Shown: positions 9,514 through 19,113, numbered from the stretch's first letter. The stretch: DNA of 64,000 bases from Neptuniibacter sp. 1_MG-2023 (GCF_030547185.1 NZ_JAUOQR010000012.1:40685-104684), one strand, 5' to 3'. Notes: generated by a model not told the origin, from the sequence alone. Made by a program: numbers and translations.

Positions 9514-11631
9514 TTAACTACTCGTAGATGTAAATGGCAACTGTTCAAGTAAACCGTCTAACTGACTACCGGTGCTTTGAAAGCTGCTAACAATTTGCTC
9601 CATCGCTAAAAACTGTGCAGACAAACGCAACTCAAATGTTTCCATCTTACGCTCTAGCTCAACACGATCATCAGCAACATCTTCTAACGCTTGATTAATA
9701 TTGTCTTCACGAAGCTGAATACTACCTGATGAAGAAAGAAAACTAGCAATAAGTTTATCAAGTTCACCAGCAAACCCACGAGAGAAATCAACAGTAGCAG
9801 TGCCTGCGGCGACTGCATTTTCACCTATGGTAAAGTTCAGGCCATAAGGATCAGAATCGATGGCTGGCAATAAAATATTACCAGAGCCGAAACCCGCTTC
9901 CCCATCAATGGTACCCACTACATCAACACCATTATCTGACTGTGTAATAAAACCCAGCTCAGCGATATCTGCACCAAAATCAGCCGTATCAAAAGCAACA
10001 CTCGAGGCTACGCCATAACTTCTGGATGTAAAAGCAAATTGATCTGTGGCTTCATCATAAGTCACATCTACAGCAACATTAGCTCCGCTAATATTACTAT
10101 CGCCATTAATTAATGACTGCAGGTCTGCACGAATTTCATCTGCAGTTGTATAACTACCTGTCAGCGTAATCGTGTCAGACTCAACCCCGTCCACAGTCAC
10201 CTTAAAGGATAGGTCTAACAAAGTGGCGTCAGCTATAGCAACGGTATCAGTAGCACTATCAAAACCAATAGCACCACCATCAGCCATCGCATTAGCGCTC
10301 ACCGATGCTTTTTCTGGATTCGTGGTTATAACAACATCATAATTACCCGGAACAGTACCTGTCGCATAACTCCCCACTGAAACTGATACTTCATCACTAG
10401 ATGATCCTGTATTAGTCGCAAATAAAGTCTCAACTAATGCAAAATTTTCATCCATTGCTCGACTGAAATCATCTTCATCAATAGACAGCGTTCCATCTAA
10501 CTCAGTACGTATTCCTACATTTGTTAGCGCGGTAAAACCATCATCAATACCTGGCACTAAAGATCCGATCGTAGATCTAATCTGGTTAAGCATTGCTTTG
10601 GCTGTACCGTCAGTGGCTAGATCACCTTTGACTGTCTGGTTATCCTCATCCGTACTATAACCCGTTAAATTCTGCGCTGTTTCATAAAAGAGATTATAAG
10701 CTTCAACAAAATCTCTTATCGCTTGCTCGGCTATGGATGTATCTTCACTAACAGTAAAGGTAAAGCTACTACCAGGTTCAGCTTTATTTAACGAAAAGCT
10801 AAACCCCTGAATAACATCATCAATTTCATTTGTCTCACGAAAGACGGTAAGGCCGTTAACTTTTAGCTCTGCATCTTTCGCTTGCTGCGTTTCGATAACT
10901 TGAGACGATTCTGTTTCATTAAATTCAAAAACACTTAAACCTGTTGCATCACCTTTAGTGGCATCATCACTGCTCACTCTCAACGCATTATCTGCACCGG
11001 AAGGGGCGGTTAATAACAACTGGTACTGGCCATCAACCAATAAAACTGATGCTTGAACATCCGCATCTTCAGCATTAATTTTATCGGCTATATCCTGTAA
11101 AGAGTCTCCAGCTTCGACCGTAATATTTAACGCTGCCCGCTCGTCATTAGTCGCAAAGGAATAAGGATCCTGATCAGAATCAGCATCAGCTCCCGGATCA
11201 ACGTCTTCATCATAAGTCCAAGTACCAAAACTAATAGTCAGCGTACCTGCCTCATTCAAGGCTTGATCTTTATCAGAGTATGCTCCTGTCGCTAAAGACT
11301 GGGCTTGAGCAACTTCAACAACCTCTATTTGATAGGTACCCGTTTGCGCACCTGGGTCTACTGAATTAGGTGTAATCACATCAGTATCAGGGAATGACAC
11401 CGTACGCGCATTAAAAGTGTCGTTATCTGCAAGGGGATCAAGCACTGTTTGCAACTCAGACAAGCTACTTTGTAAGGTTCCGTATGCTGATATCTGAGCT
11501 TCCAGTTTCTCTTCGGTATCATTTAAACGCTCCTCTCTAGGAGCCTTCTCAATGTCTACGAGCTGGGAAACAATGCTGGAGGTGTTGATACCAGAACCGG
11601 CTCCCAGTGAGCTAATAATGCTATCACTCAT
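9514..11631 (-). CDS. fliD: Flagellar filament capping protein FliD
   Basis: FliD forms the pentameric cap that folds flagellin at the filament tip. The N-terminal FliD domain starts with the typical LGAGSGINTSSIVSQLVDIE (residues 9-28). The C-terminal coiled-coil segment (about 640-700) contains the ELERKMETFELRLSAQF heptad region. At 705 residues it is about 230 longer than Pseudomonas FliD. The extra length falls in the middle (about residues 400-600), with repeated short beta-rich segments such as VSVSVGSYATGTVPGNYDV. The composition is acidic and Ser/Thr-rich, as in marine bacteria. It lies 47 bp after flaG on the same strand. Confidence 0.95.
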   Translation of the reverse strand: MSDSIISSLGAGSGINTSSIVSQLVDIEKAPREERLNDTEEKLEAQISAYGTLQSSLSELQTVLDPLADNDTFNARTVSFPDTDVITPNSVDPGAQTGTYQIEVVEVAQAQSLATGAYSDKDQALNEAGTLTISFGTWTYDEDVDPGADADSDQDPYSFATNDERAALNITVEAGDSLQDIADKINAEDADVQASVLLVDGQYQLLLTAPSGADNALRVSSDDATKGDATGLSVFEFNETESSQVIETQQAKDAELKVNGLTVFRETNEIDDVIQGFSFSLNKAEPGSSFTFTVSEDTSIAEQAIRDFVEAYNLFYETAQNLTGYSTDEDNQTVKGDLATDGTAKAMLNQIRSTIGSLVPGIDDGFTALTNVGIRTELDGTLSIDEDDFSRAMDENFALVETLFATNTGSSSDEVSVSVGSYATGTVPGNYDVVITTNPEKASVSANAMADGGAIGFDSATDTVAIADATLLDLSFKVTVDGVESDTITLTGSYTTADEIRADLQSLINGDSNISGANVAVDVTYDEATDQFAFTSRSYGVASSVAFDTADFGADIAELGFITQSDNGVDVVGTIDGEAGFGSGNILLPAIDSDPYGLNFTIGENAVAAGTATVDFSRGFAGELDKLIASFLSSSGSIQLREDNINQALEDVADDRVELERKMETFELRLSAQFLAMEQIVSSFQSTGSQLDGLLEQLPFTSTSS

Positions 11632-11678
11632 GGTTTTTGCCTCTGGTTTTTAAGTGGGTGGAAGAAAGACTTTAAAGG

Positions 11679-12041
11679 TTAGGCTTTCTTATCAAAAAGG
11701 AATCCTATCATCCGATCCAATGATTCGGCAAATGCTAGCGCCTCTTCATTTGGAATCTGACGTATTACTTTATCAGTTGTTAAATCACGCACTTCCACAA
11801 CAACCTGCTCTGAAGCTTTATCAACCGAAAAACTCAACGAGCGCTGGCCACTTTCCATCATCTCATTAAGACGATCAATAGCAGCATCTAACTTCTCTGC
11901 TGAAACCTCTTGGGTCTGTTGAAACTGCTCGTTTTTCTGCGGTGCTTCAACAGGCTGAGGCTTAACCTGACTTACGGTTTGTTGAGTCTGCTGTGACGGC
12001 TGAATGACATTAGCAGCTGCCCCCATCGATTCAATACCCAT
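11679..12041 (-). CDS. flaG: Flagellar protein FlaG
   Basis: The 120-residue protein has a Gln-rich disordered N-terminus and a C-terminal FlaG domain with the family pattern LSFSVDKASEQVVVEVRDLTT and IRQIPNEEALAFAESLD. FlaG influences filament length in polar flagellates. It lies 105 bp after fliC and directly before fliD. In the fliC-flaG gap the arms GATCCCCC and GGGGGAAT (plus-strand 12073-12104) could form a weak hairpin after fliC, allowing partial read-through. Confidence 0.93.
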   Translation of the reverse strand: MGIESMGAAANVIQPSQQTQQTVSQVKPQPVEAPQKNEQFQQTQEVSAEKLDAAIDRLNEMMESGQRSLSFSVDKASEQVVVEVRDLTTDKVIRQIPNEEALAFAESLDRMIGFLFDKKA

Positions 12042-12146
12042 AACTCAATCCTCTTATTTAACCTTGTGAAAATTCCCCCATCATCGTTATAGACTCAGGG
12101 GGATCAACACTCTACTAGGCACTTAGCTTAATAGTATAGCTAGTAT

Positions 12147-13898
12147 TTACTGAAGTAGAGATAGTACTTGCTGTGGTGCAGCGTTAGCCTGAGCCAACAT
12201 TGCTGTACCTGCCTGCTGTAGTACCTGAGCTCTTGATAGGGCTGCAGATTCTGAAGCAAAGTCAGCATCTTCGATACGTGAACGGGCAGCCGAAACGTTT
12301 TCAGATACGTTTGACAAGTTATTCACTGTAAAGTCTAGACGGTTATTAACCGCACCCAAATCACCTCGAGTGGAGTTAATCTGCTCAAGTGCAGAGTCAA
12401 TAATATCTATAGCTTCCTGTGCACCACTAGCAGTCGAAATATCGATACTTGCTACGCTACCACCAGCACCTGCTGCAGCATTGGTTTCATTTAGACCAAA
12501 GATAGTCTCCATCGCAGCTTCATCACCATCTTTGTATGAGATAGAGATATCACCACCATCAACGGAGGTAAGTTTTAAAGCATCAGTTACGCCATTAGCA
12601 CCATCTAGAGACGCTGTCACACCTGTTTCATCTGTGTAAGAGTTCAACCAAGCAACCAAATCACTTTCTTCACCAGCAGTGCTGTTACCGTCATAATCAA
12701 CAGTTGAATCGTACTCACCAAGCGTTACGCCATTTATAGTAACCTGACCCGCATCAACATCGCCCTGCGCTTGAGCTTGATAGCCTGTTACAGTACCCGC
12801 TTCTAAACGAGTATCTAAACCAACAACATCAGCATGAGCTGCATCATTATATTCAATGGTTACAGCATCGCCAGAATCGTCAGAGATGGTAAGCGCAGCT
12901 TCAAACGTTGCATTCGTAAATGTACCAATGGCATCATTTAACGTAGCACCACTTGCAGAAAGCGCAACATTATCAGCACCCTCTACAGATACAGTCAGGT
13001 AGCCATCATCATTAATCTCTGCCTGAATAAGACCGTTAGATACTTCGTTAGCTTTATCAGCCAACTCCTGAAGAGAACCCGTCTCAGATACCTGGAACGT
13101 CTGCACATCGCCATTCGCCATAGTTACTGCAAACTGAATGTATTCACCTGAAGCAACGATACCGTCACCCGATGTTGTCGCTGTAGCTTCAGCCAATGTA
13201 CCAACTGTCACGCCGGCAACGTTGGAGTTAACTGTATCAATAGCATCCTGCAGAACAGTTTCAGCAGACAAATCGCCGATATCAATACCGTTAATAGACA
13301 TTGTCTCTGTGCCGTCAAATGTCTGCAACTGAGTCAATAGGTCATTGCCCGAATCTGTTGCACCAATAATAGATGCACCCGTACCATTACCTAAAGATTG
13401 AGTATCTGTCGCACCAATGTTTAGCGCGATAGTTTCATTGGCATCAGCACCGGCTTGTAGCTCAACCTCACCTAAAGTGCCGTCAAGAATATTAAGGCCG
13501 TTGAATTTAGTTGTTTCAGAGATACGATCGATCTCAGCAATCAACTGCTGAACCTCAGCATCCAATGTTGCACGGTTACCATCATCGTAAGTACCGTTGG
13601 CAGACTGGATAGATAGTTCACGCATACGCTGTAGGATGTTAGTTGTTTCATCCAACGCACCCTCAGCCGTCTGAATTAGAGAGATACCATCGTTTGCATT
13701 TCGTACCGCTTGATCCAAACCACGAACCTGTGAAGTCATGCGGTTAGAGATTGCCAAGCCCGCTGCATCATCTGCCGCAGAGTTGATACGTTTACCACTA
13801 GATAAACGCTCCATTGCCTGGTTCTGATCATTCTGTGAAAGCGTTAGGTTACGCTGAGCATTCAGCGACATGATGTTTGAATTAATTACCATTGACAT
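12147..13898 (-). CDS. fliC: Flagellin
   Basis: The 583-residue protein is the filament subunit, exported by the flagellar type III apparatus. The conserved D0/D1 N-terminus (about residues 1-140, with LNAQRNLTLSQ, LSSGKRINSAADDAAG and MRELSIQSANGTY) and C-terminus (about 495-583, with SRIEDADFASE and QANAAPQQVLSLLQ) are intact. The variable centre of about 350 residues is rich in Ser, Thr, Asp and Ala, offering many O-glycosylation sites. The start is set by GAGGAG nine bases before the first ATG. It is larger than the 480-490 residues of type-b Pseudomonas flagellin. It is a single gene in this window, with sigma-28 promoters upstream. Confidence 0.97.
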   Translation of the reverse strand: MSMVINSNIMSLNAQRNLTLSQNDQNQAMERLSSGKRINSAADDAAGLAISNRMTSQVRGLDQAVRNANDGISLIQTAEGALDETTNILQRMRELSIQSANGTYDDGNRATLDAEVQQLIAEIDRISETTKFNGLNILDGTLGEVELQAGADANETIALNIGATDTQSLGNGTGASIIGATDSGNDLLTQLQTFDGTETMSINGIDIGDLSAETVLQDAIDTVNSNVAGVTVGTLAEATATTSGDGIVASGEYIQFAVTMANGDVQTFQVSETGSLQELADKANEVSNGLIQAEINDDGYLTVSVEGADNVALSASGATLNDAIGTFTNATFEAALTISDDSGDAVTIEYNDAAHADVVGLDTRLEAGTVTGYQAQAQGDVDAGQVTINGVTLGEYDSTVDYDGNSTAGEESDLVAWLNSYTDETGVTASLDGANGVTDALKLTSVDGGDISISYKDGDEAAMETIFGLNETNAAAGAGGSVASIDISTASGAQEAIDIIDSALEQINSTRGDLGAVNNRLDFTVNNLSNVSENVSAARSRIEDADFASESAALSRAQVLQQAGTAMLAQANAAPQQVLSLLQ

Positions 13899-14003
13899 GA
13901 GTTTATTCTCCTCATACTCAGCCGAGTTTGACCGACCGTAATAAAAATATTTTCTTTTTGAATTTCCAACTTTAAAAAGACTGAAAATCCAAGCTTGTGT
14001 AGG

Positions 14004-14030
14004 TTATCGACCATTGACAAAAACCCTTTA
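14004..14030 (-). promoter_or_regulatory. Sigma-28 (FliA) promoter for fliC, proximal
   Basis: Read on the minus strand, TAAAGGGT, 11 bases, then GTCGATAA closely fits the FliA consensus TAAAGTTT-N11-GCCGATAA. The -10 lies about 105 bp before the fliC start codon, leaving a leader of about 100 bases. Confidence 0.75.
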
Positions 14031-14093
14031 GAAAAAACATTTACTTTTTTCCTAAGCATTTTTCCAAGTAGCCCAATGCCTCGTTGATTTTTG

Positions 14094-14120
14094 TTATCGG
14101 CACCTTCAAACTGATCATTA
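14094..14120 (-). promoter_or_regulatory. Sigma-28-like promoter for fliC, distal
   Basis: On the minus strand TAATGATC, 11 bases, then a perfect GCCGATAA. The -35 is weaker than in the proximal copy. It lies 90 bp further upstream and ends 20 bp before the divergent fliT-like gene. Tandem use with the proximal site is inference. Confidence 0.5.
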
Positions 14121-14139
14121 GTATTTTTTGGAGAAAAGC

Positions 14140-14451
14140 ATGAACCCTTTAATAAAGCTCGCAGAAGAAGCACTAGAACAATCCACCAATATGGAGGTAT
14201 TAGCGCAAGAAGGAAGATGGGACGAGTTAACCGACTTACAAAAGATACACACAGCCACTATAGAAAAAATAATGACAGCAGAAGCCGATGATGCCATTAA
14301 ATCTCAACTACGCGCTTTATTATTAGAGATAAAAACAACTAACAACCGCACAATGGATCTAGCTGGCGACTATAAATTAAAGCTCGTTAAGGAGAAGAAA
14401 ACCTTAGGACAAGGTGCAAAAATGCAAAAAATGCTGAACGCATTAAAGTAG
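14140..14451 (+). CDS. FliT/FleP-like small flagellar chaperone
   Basis: The 103-residue, mostly helical, charged protein is divergent from fliC. The start at 14140 is chosen because GGAG sits seven bases upstream; a TTG four codons earlier would overlap that site. FliT-type chaperones bind FliD and adjust class II gene expression, and Pseudomonas places such small helical genes (fleP/fliT) beside fliS. The heptad-like pattern (EALEQSTNMEVLAQEGRWDE, then TDLQKIH) fits that family, but similarity is weak and the call leans on context. Confidence 0.6.
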   Translation: MNPLIKLAEEALEQSTNMEVLAQEGRWDELTDLQKIHTATIEKIMTAEADDAIKSQLRALLLEIKTTNNRTMDLAGDYKLKLVKEKKTLGQGAKMQKMLNALK

Positions 14452-14526
14452 ATAAAAGTCATTACCACCACTCTCACCTACTTTAATACTGCGACAAACC
14501 AACAGGCCTACCTAAGCGCCAGCACT

Positions 14527-16875
14527 CTATTCATTGATTTTTGGATGTAACAAGCGCGCAATTGCGGGTAACAATATCAACGCACCCAACATATTCCAGA
14601 TAAACATAAAGGTAAGTAGAACCCCCATATCCGCTTGAAACTTAATAGGCGAGAAAGTCCAAAGAACAACCCCTATTGCCAACGTCAATCCAGTAAATGC
14701 GACAGACTTACCCGTACTTTGTAAAGTTTCAAGATAGGCCTCAGCCAAGCTATGACCTTTCTGCAGATAGGTCTGCATTTTTGAATAAATATAGATACCA
14801 TAATCCACACCTATACCAACACCTAAAGCGATCACCGGTAATGTAGCGACTTTTACGCCAATACCTAATTTAGCCATCAACGCCTGACATAGGATTGAGG
14901 TTAATATCAAGGGCGCGATGATGCAGACTACCGTACGAAGCGATCTAAAGGTCAATAAGCACAGGAAGCTCACCACAGAATAAACCCAGATCAGCATCTC
15001 ATACTGGGCCATTTCAATCACTTCGTTTGTTGCGGCCTCAAAGCCTGCTTTGCCTGCCGCCATATTAAACTTGATTGTATCTGTCTCGTATTGAGCAACA
15101 AAACCATCGACAGCAACTGTCACCGCTTTTAATGTTTCTGCTTTATGATCATCAAGGAAAATAATAACCGGTAATAAAGAGCAGCTACTGTTCATCAGTC
15201 CCGCTGGAACATAAGAGAGAGAGGCATTAATCACGTACTGATTACGTATTACCGAACGCCATTTCAGACTCCCCTCATTCAAACCTGCCGTTACACGTTC
15301 CGATACATCCACCAGCGAAATACTGGATTGCACCCCAGAAACATTCCGTAAGTAAAATTGGAAACGATCGACTAAAGCCAACGTTTCATAGCGACTACAA
15401 TGTTCTTTTGGCGTAGAAACCATCACAACAAACACGTCACTCGAAGTAGAGTAATTAGCGGTAATAAAACTATTATCTAAGTTATAACGAGAATCCTCTC
15501 GCAACTCTGGGGCACCCACATCCAAATCGCCAATCTGTAACCCTTTACTCCCATAAATACCTAAAACCGCGAGACAGATAGCAATCACAACAGCGACTAT
15601 AGCTCCTTTTTGAGTAGCGAAGACACTTAACAAGTGCCAATGGGAATCCTTTTTCTCTATTCCTTTTTTGGCTTTAGTTATAGCGTTACGACCCACCCCA
15701 AAATAACTCATTAACAAAGGGAGCAGCATTAAATTGGTTAAAATAATAACGGCAACACCAATAGATGCAGCTACAGCCAGGTCTTGAATAACTTGGATCT
15801 CGATTACCATCAACGTAATAAAGCCGATACCATCTGAAATCAGCGCCGTTAACCCAGGAATATAGATTGTTTTAAAAGCATGCTTTGCCGCTTGAAGCTT
15901 ATCAGCCCCATTCGTAGCAGACTCTAGTGTGATTGTATTTACAATTTGAACGCCATGGCTGACCGCAATAGCAAACACCAAAAATGGCACTAACATCGAA
16001 TAAGGGTCGATTCCATAACCAAGGAGATTCAATACACCTAACTGCCATATGACCGCTGCAAGAGAACAGATTAAAGGAATAATCGTACCCATTACACTGC
16101 CGGAATAGAGATAGAGCAGCACCATAGTGACCACAAAAGCGATCGCAAAAAATAGAGCCACCTCAACCGCACCATCAATCAGGTCACCAACAATTTTCGC
16201 AAATCCGGTGATATGAATACTGATATTTTCAGAACTATATTTATCTCTAACCAGCTTTTCTAACAGAGCGGAAAACTCTTTATAATCAAGCTTCTCCCCT
16301 GTCTCTGGATCTTTATCAAAAAGAGGCACCTGCACCATAGCTGAGCGAAAATCATTACCTACTAATATTCCCACCTGACCTGAGCGAAGAATATTGGTGC
16401 GTACGAGCTCTAAACTTTCTTTTGAACCATCATATTTGGCAGGTATTACTGGACCACCAACAAAACCATCTTCAGTCACTTCAGTCCAGCGTACATTAGG
16501 TGTCCAAATAGACTTTAATGCGGAACGATCAACCCCAGGAATAAAAAACAGCTCATCAGTCACACTTTTGAGAGTTGACTGAAATTCAGCACTAAATATA
16601 TCGCCATTTTTTGCTGCAACAACAACACGAATACTATTACCTAAACCCGCTAAATCATCTTTATAGCGCATATAGTTTTCAACAAACGGATGTTGAGCAG
16701 GGATCATTTTCACAAAACTAGCATCAGGACGAATCTGTGAGGCCTGCCAAGTAAAGAATAAAGTGGCAATCAAAAAACCGACTAAAAGCAATTTCCGATA
16801 ACTAAAAAGTACCCGCTCAGCTAGTTTTTCACTGGTATTAATCGGCCAGAGCAGTATTGAGGACAACCTTTTCAT
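14527..16875 (-). CDS. RND/MMPL-superfamily transporter (HAE-3 type)
   Basis: The 782-residue inner-membrane protein has a TM helix near residue 30 and two blocks of five to six TM helices (about 220-400 and 620-780), separated by large periplasmic loops, the RND half-and-half plan. Features such as the DASFVKMIPAQHPF segment after TM1 and GVGIGVDYGIYIYSKM in the second block are typical of the HAE-3/MMPL group. These pumps usually lack TolC partners and are linked in marine gammaproteobacteria to hydrophobic compounds, sterols or lipids. The start codon overlaps the stop of the YCF48-like gene by one base (TAATG), so the two are translationally coupled. The substrate is unknown. Confidence 0.88.
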   Translation of the reverse strand: MKRLSSILLWPINTSEKLAERVLFSYRKLLLVGFLIATLFFTWQASQIRPDASFVKMIPAQHPFVENYMRYKDDLAGLGNSIRVVVAAKNGDIFSAEFQSTLKSVTDELFFIPGVDRSALKSIWTPNVRWTEVTEDGFVGGPVIPAKYDGSKESLELVRTNILRSGQVGILVGNDFRSAMVQVPLFDKDPETGEKLDYKEFSALLEKLVRDKYSSENISIHITGFAKIVGDLIDGAVEVALFFAIAFVVTMVLLYLYSGSVMGTIIPLICSLAAVIWQLGVLNLLGYGIDPYSMLVPFLVFAIAVSHGVQIVNTITLESATNGADKLQAAKHAFKTIYIPGLTALISDGIGFITLMVIEIQVIQDLAVAASIGVAVIILTNLMLLPLLMSYFGVGRNAITKAKKGIEKKDSHWHLLSVFATQKGAIVAVVIAICLAVLGIYGSKGLQIGDLDVGAPELREDSRYNLDNSFITANYSTSSDVFVVMVSTPKEHCSRYETLALVDRFQFYLRNVSGVQSSISLVDVSERVTAGLNEGSLKWRSVIRNQYVINASLSYVPAGLMNSSCSLLPVIIFLDDHKAETLKAVTVAVDGFVAQYETDTIKFNMAAGKAGFEAATNEVIEMAQYEMLIWVYSVVSFLCLLTFRSLRTVVCIIAPLILTSILCQALMAKLGIGVKVATLPVIALGVGIGVDYGIYIYSKMQTYLQKGHSLAEAYLETLQSTGKSVAFTGLTLAIGVVLWTFSPIKFQADMGVLLTFMFIWNMLGALILLPAIARLLHPKINE

Positions 16876-17966
16876 TAGTCAGTCCCTCCGTTCAAATCAA
16901 TTCGAGAAACACCACCTTCGCCGACTACAATAAGATACTGCCCTACAGACTCGACAGCACTATAACTCCTAAGACCACGTTTTTGGAAAGGCACAAAAGC
17001 CTCTCCCTGCTTTTGTAATAAAGCCCCCCCCTGCCCAACAAGATAGGCAATATCATCAACCACTATTGCGTCATTAATTGTTGCAGTTGAGCCTATATCA
17101 ATTTTATTCCAAACAGTGCTGCCCAATTCATCTCGAGTACGCTTAAGCACAGTACCTCTCAACCCCATTAGATAAAGACTATCTGCCTCAACTGCTGAGA
17201 AAAGGGAACCTTGGTAAGGCAACTCAACTTTATGCCAGCTCCCCCCATTATCAAGACTCTCAATCAACAGCCCAGCCTCACCTAAGATCAACAAATGCCC
17301 CGCTTGCGTTTGGATTACTCTATTCAAATGCAAACTGTCTGGATTAGGTAATTTATACCCTTCGTAAACCCAACTTAAACCACCATCATTTGTTTTAAGA
17401 AAAAGCCCATACGCACCTACCGCATAACCCGTTAGCGAGTCTAAAAAGATAATATCAAGTAGTGGAGAACTAGGACCCTCTTCAACAGCTATTTTTGCAT
17501 CATCCAGCTGGTAACCAAGATTTTCTAATAAATCAGCATCAACAGCGCCCAAACTGTTTTGATAATTAAATTCAGTCTCAAGCGCATCTACCCTTAACTG
17601 ATTAATCACAGCACCATCTAATCTCTTTTGCCAAGACAGGCCACCATCTTTAGTCCCTAAAATGACACCATCATGCCCTACAGCCCAGCCTGTTTGTTTA
17701 TCAAAAAAGTTCAAGCTTGTAATTAAAGTGCTGGTAGGAACTTCCGCTTGCTTCCAAGTTAACGCACGATCTCCCGAATAGATAATCACCCCTTGCTCAC
17801 CCCCAGCAACCAAGCGTTTACCAGCACGTGAAATAGTAAGTAAAAGGGATTTTTCAGGAGCCGCCTGCTGTATCGCAGACTGAACAAGACGATCAGCTAA
17901 TACACATTGAGATAATGCTAAAAAGCAACCAAAGACCACACTGTAAGAAAACGTTATTTTGCTCAT
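16875..17966 (-). CDS. YCF48/Hcf136-like beta-propeller protein, exported
   Basis: The 363-residue protein has a signal peptide (residues 1-24, cleavage near VLA-DR) and repeating WKQAEVPT, GWAVGHDGVIL and GYAVGAYGLFLKTNDGGLSW units typical of YCF48 sialidase-like propellers. In heterotrophs such proteins regularly sit before MMPL/RND transporters, often with DUF1302/DUF1329 genes, which are not seen here. The overlapping TAATG with the downstream transporter gene implies joint function in the periplasm. There is no link to photosynthesis. Function beyond partner of the pump is unknown. Confidence 0.83.
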   Translation of the reverse strand: MSKITFSYSVVFGCFLALSQCVLADRLVQSAIQQAAPEKSLLLTISRAGKRLVAGGEQGVIIYSGDRALTWKQAEVPTSTLITSLNFFDKQTGWAVGHDGVILGTKDGGLSWQKRLDGAVINQLRVDALETEFNYQNSLGAVDADLLENLGYQLDDAKIAVEEGPSSPLLDIIFLDSLTGYAVGAYGLFLKTNDGGLSWVYEGYKLPNPDSLHLNRVIQTQAGHLLILGEAGLLIESLDNGGSWHKVELPYQGSLFSAVEADSLYLMGLRGTVLKRTRDELGSTVWNKIDIGSTATINDAIVVDDIAYLVGQGGALLQKQGEAFVPFQKRGLRSYSAVESVGQYLIVVGEGGVSRIDLNGGTD

Positions 17967-18339
17967 CTAAAGCCCAGTTATTATTTTTTTGTCGGGAGTT
18001 TTAATAGCTAAAAAGCATCTACCTTTAACGCAAACACAGCAATAACATTCTTTCCCATTATCACTAACAATATAGGTCACTATAGCAAACCCATCTACAC
18101 ATCTATCATAACCATAATGCAATGGAAGGCTTATATTGACTAGCGTCATTCAAAACTAATTTATCAGCTACACCTATCAAGCGAAGCACAAAAAAGGCCC
18201 TAAAAACACGTTGCTCTGCGTCCGCTCTTCTTTTTAACGCCTAAACTCAGGCTCTAAGGTCGATCCAGCTATTTCACGGTCATAGAATGTTTTTATCTAG
18301 ACTTAGCCATATTCGGCAATTATTGTTTCACATAGCGTT
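17967..18339. other. Intergenic region between the YCF48-like gene and the ferritin cluster
   Basis: About 370 bp without a convincing gene. A 60-codon frame on the minus strand (17967-18149) has no ribosome site or recognisable content. No clear terminator is visible. Confidence 0.5.
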
Positions 18340-18354
18340 TGAGATTGATTATCA
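18340..18354. promoter_or_regulatory. Fur box upstream of the ferritin cluster
   Basis: TGAGATT-G-ATTATCA matches the 7-1-7 Fur inverted repeat TGATAAT-N-ATTATCA at 12 of 14 arm positions, with the right arm perfect. It lies 27 bp before the start of a small Cys-rich gene and about 220 bp before ferritin. Fur could repress this promoter or activate ferritin, as in E. coli ftnA. Confidence 0.6.
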
Positions 18355-18380
18355 TTAACAAAAAACTTGCCGAGTTCTCT

Positions 18381-18539
18381 ATGTCAAAACCAAAAACCTT
18401 ATGTAAATTAAAAAAGGCAGATATAGAAGAGCAGTTCAAGACACTTGCAAGCTATACTCGCTCCAGCTGCTATCTATGCAAAAAGTGCGCACGCTCTGCT
18501 AACGCCAAAAAGTGGTTATGCAAACCTGAAATGATTTAA
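18381..18539 (+). CDS. Small Cys-rich protein preceding ferritin
   Basis: A 52-residue basic protein with Cys in LCKLKK, a CYLCKKC cluster and a final LCKPEM, five cysteines in all, suggesting metal or Fe-S binding. The start at 18381 (ATG) is preferred over an upstream TTG at 18339 that would run through the Fur box. It lies 37 bp before ferritin on the same strand and shares the Fur-boxed promoter. I do not recognise a named family; a role in iron handling is inference from context. Confidence 0.6.
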   Translation: MSKPKTLCKLKKADIEEQFKTLASYTRSSCYLCKKCARSANAKKWLCKPEMI

Positions 18540-18576
18540 AATCCGCTAAAGATTATTTTAAAAGGATCCAATTATT

Positions 18577-19113
18577 ATGCTAAGCCCTGCAATGCTTGAA
18601 AAACTTAACGAGCAGATAAACTTAGAGTTTTTCTCTTCAAACCTCTACCTACAGATGGGGGCATGGGCTGAATCTAAAGGCTTTGAGGGTTGTTCCGCAT
18701 TCTTATACAAACATGCTGACGAAGAGATGTCACACATGAAACGTTTATTCACTTATGTGAATGAAACCGGCGCAACAGCAATGATAGGTGCTATAGATGC
18801 ACCCGATGCGGAATACAATTCAATTAAAGATCTCTTTGAAAAAGTATATGAGCATGAGTGCTTCATTACTGGAAAGATCAATGAATTAGCCCACACCGCT
18901 TTTACTCACCACGATTACTCAACCTTCAGCTTTCTCCAATGGTATGTCGCAGAACAGCATGAAGAAGAGAAACTCTTCAATGGCATTTTAGATAAAATCA
19001 AGATTATCGGCGAAGATGGCAAAGGATTGTTCTTTATCGATAAAGAGATTGGCGAATTAGCCAAAAATGGTTCAGGTGGCAGCGTTATGGATGGTGCATC
19101 AGATAAAATATAA
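18577..19113 (+). CDS. ftnA: Non-haem ferritin
   Basis: The 178-residue protein fits FtnA, a 24-subunit cytosolic iron store with ferroxidase activity. It begins MLSPAMLEKLNEQINLEFFS, and the diiron-centre ligands lie in NLEFFSSNLYLQMG (Glu17), KHADEEMSHMKR (Glu50 and His53) and later EHE and EQHEEEKLF. AAGGATCC nine bases upstream of the start serves as ribosome site. It follows a Fur-boxed promoter and a Cys-rich peptide gene. No haem-binding Met of bacterioferritin is apparent, so Ftn is preferred over Bfr. Confidence 0.94.
   Translation: MLSPAMLEKLNEQINLEFFSSNLYLQMGAWAESKGFEGCSAFLYKHADEEMSHMKRLFTYVNETGATAMIGAIDAPDAEYNSIKDLFEKVYEHECFITGKINELAHTAFTHHDYSTFSFLQWYVAEQHEEEKLFNGILDKIKIIGEDGKGLFFIDKEIGELAKNGSGGSVMDGASDKI

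Noticed and set aside
13886..14173. 95-codon minus-strand frame across the fliC leader
   Set aside because: It covers the sigma-28 promoters and the start of the fliT-like gene and ends inside fliC; no family content. The leader explains the sequence better.
17967..18149. 60-codon minus-strand frame upstream of the YCF48-like gene
   Set aside because: No ribosome site, no recognisable domain and an unusual Cys/Tyr-rich composition.
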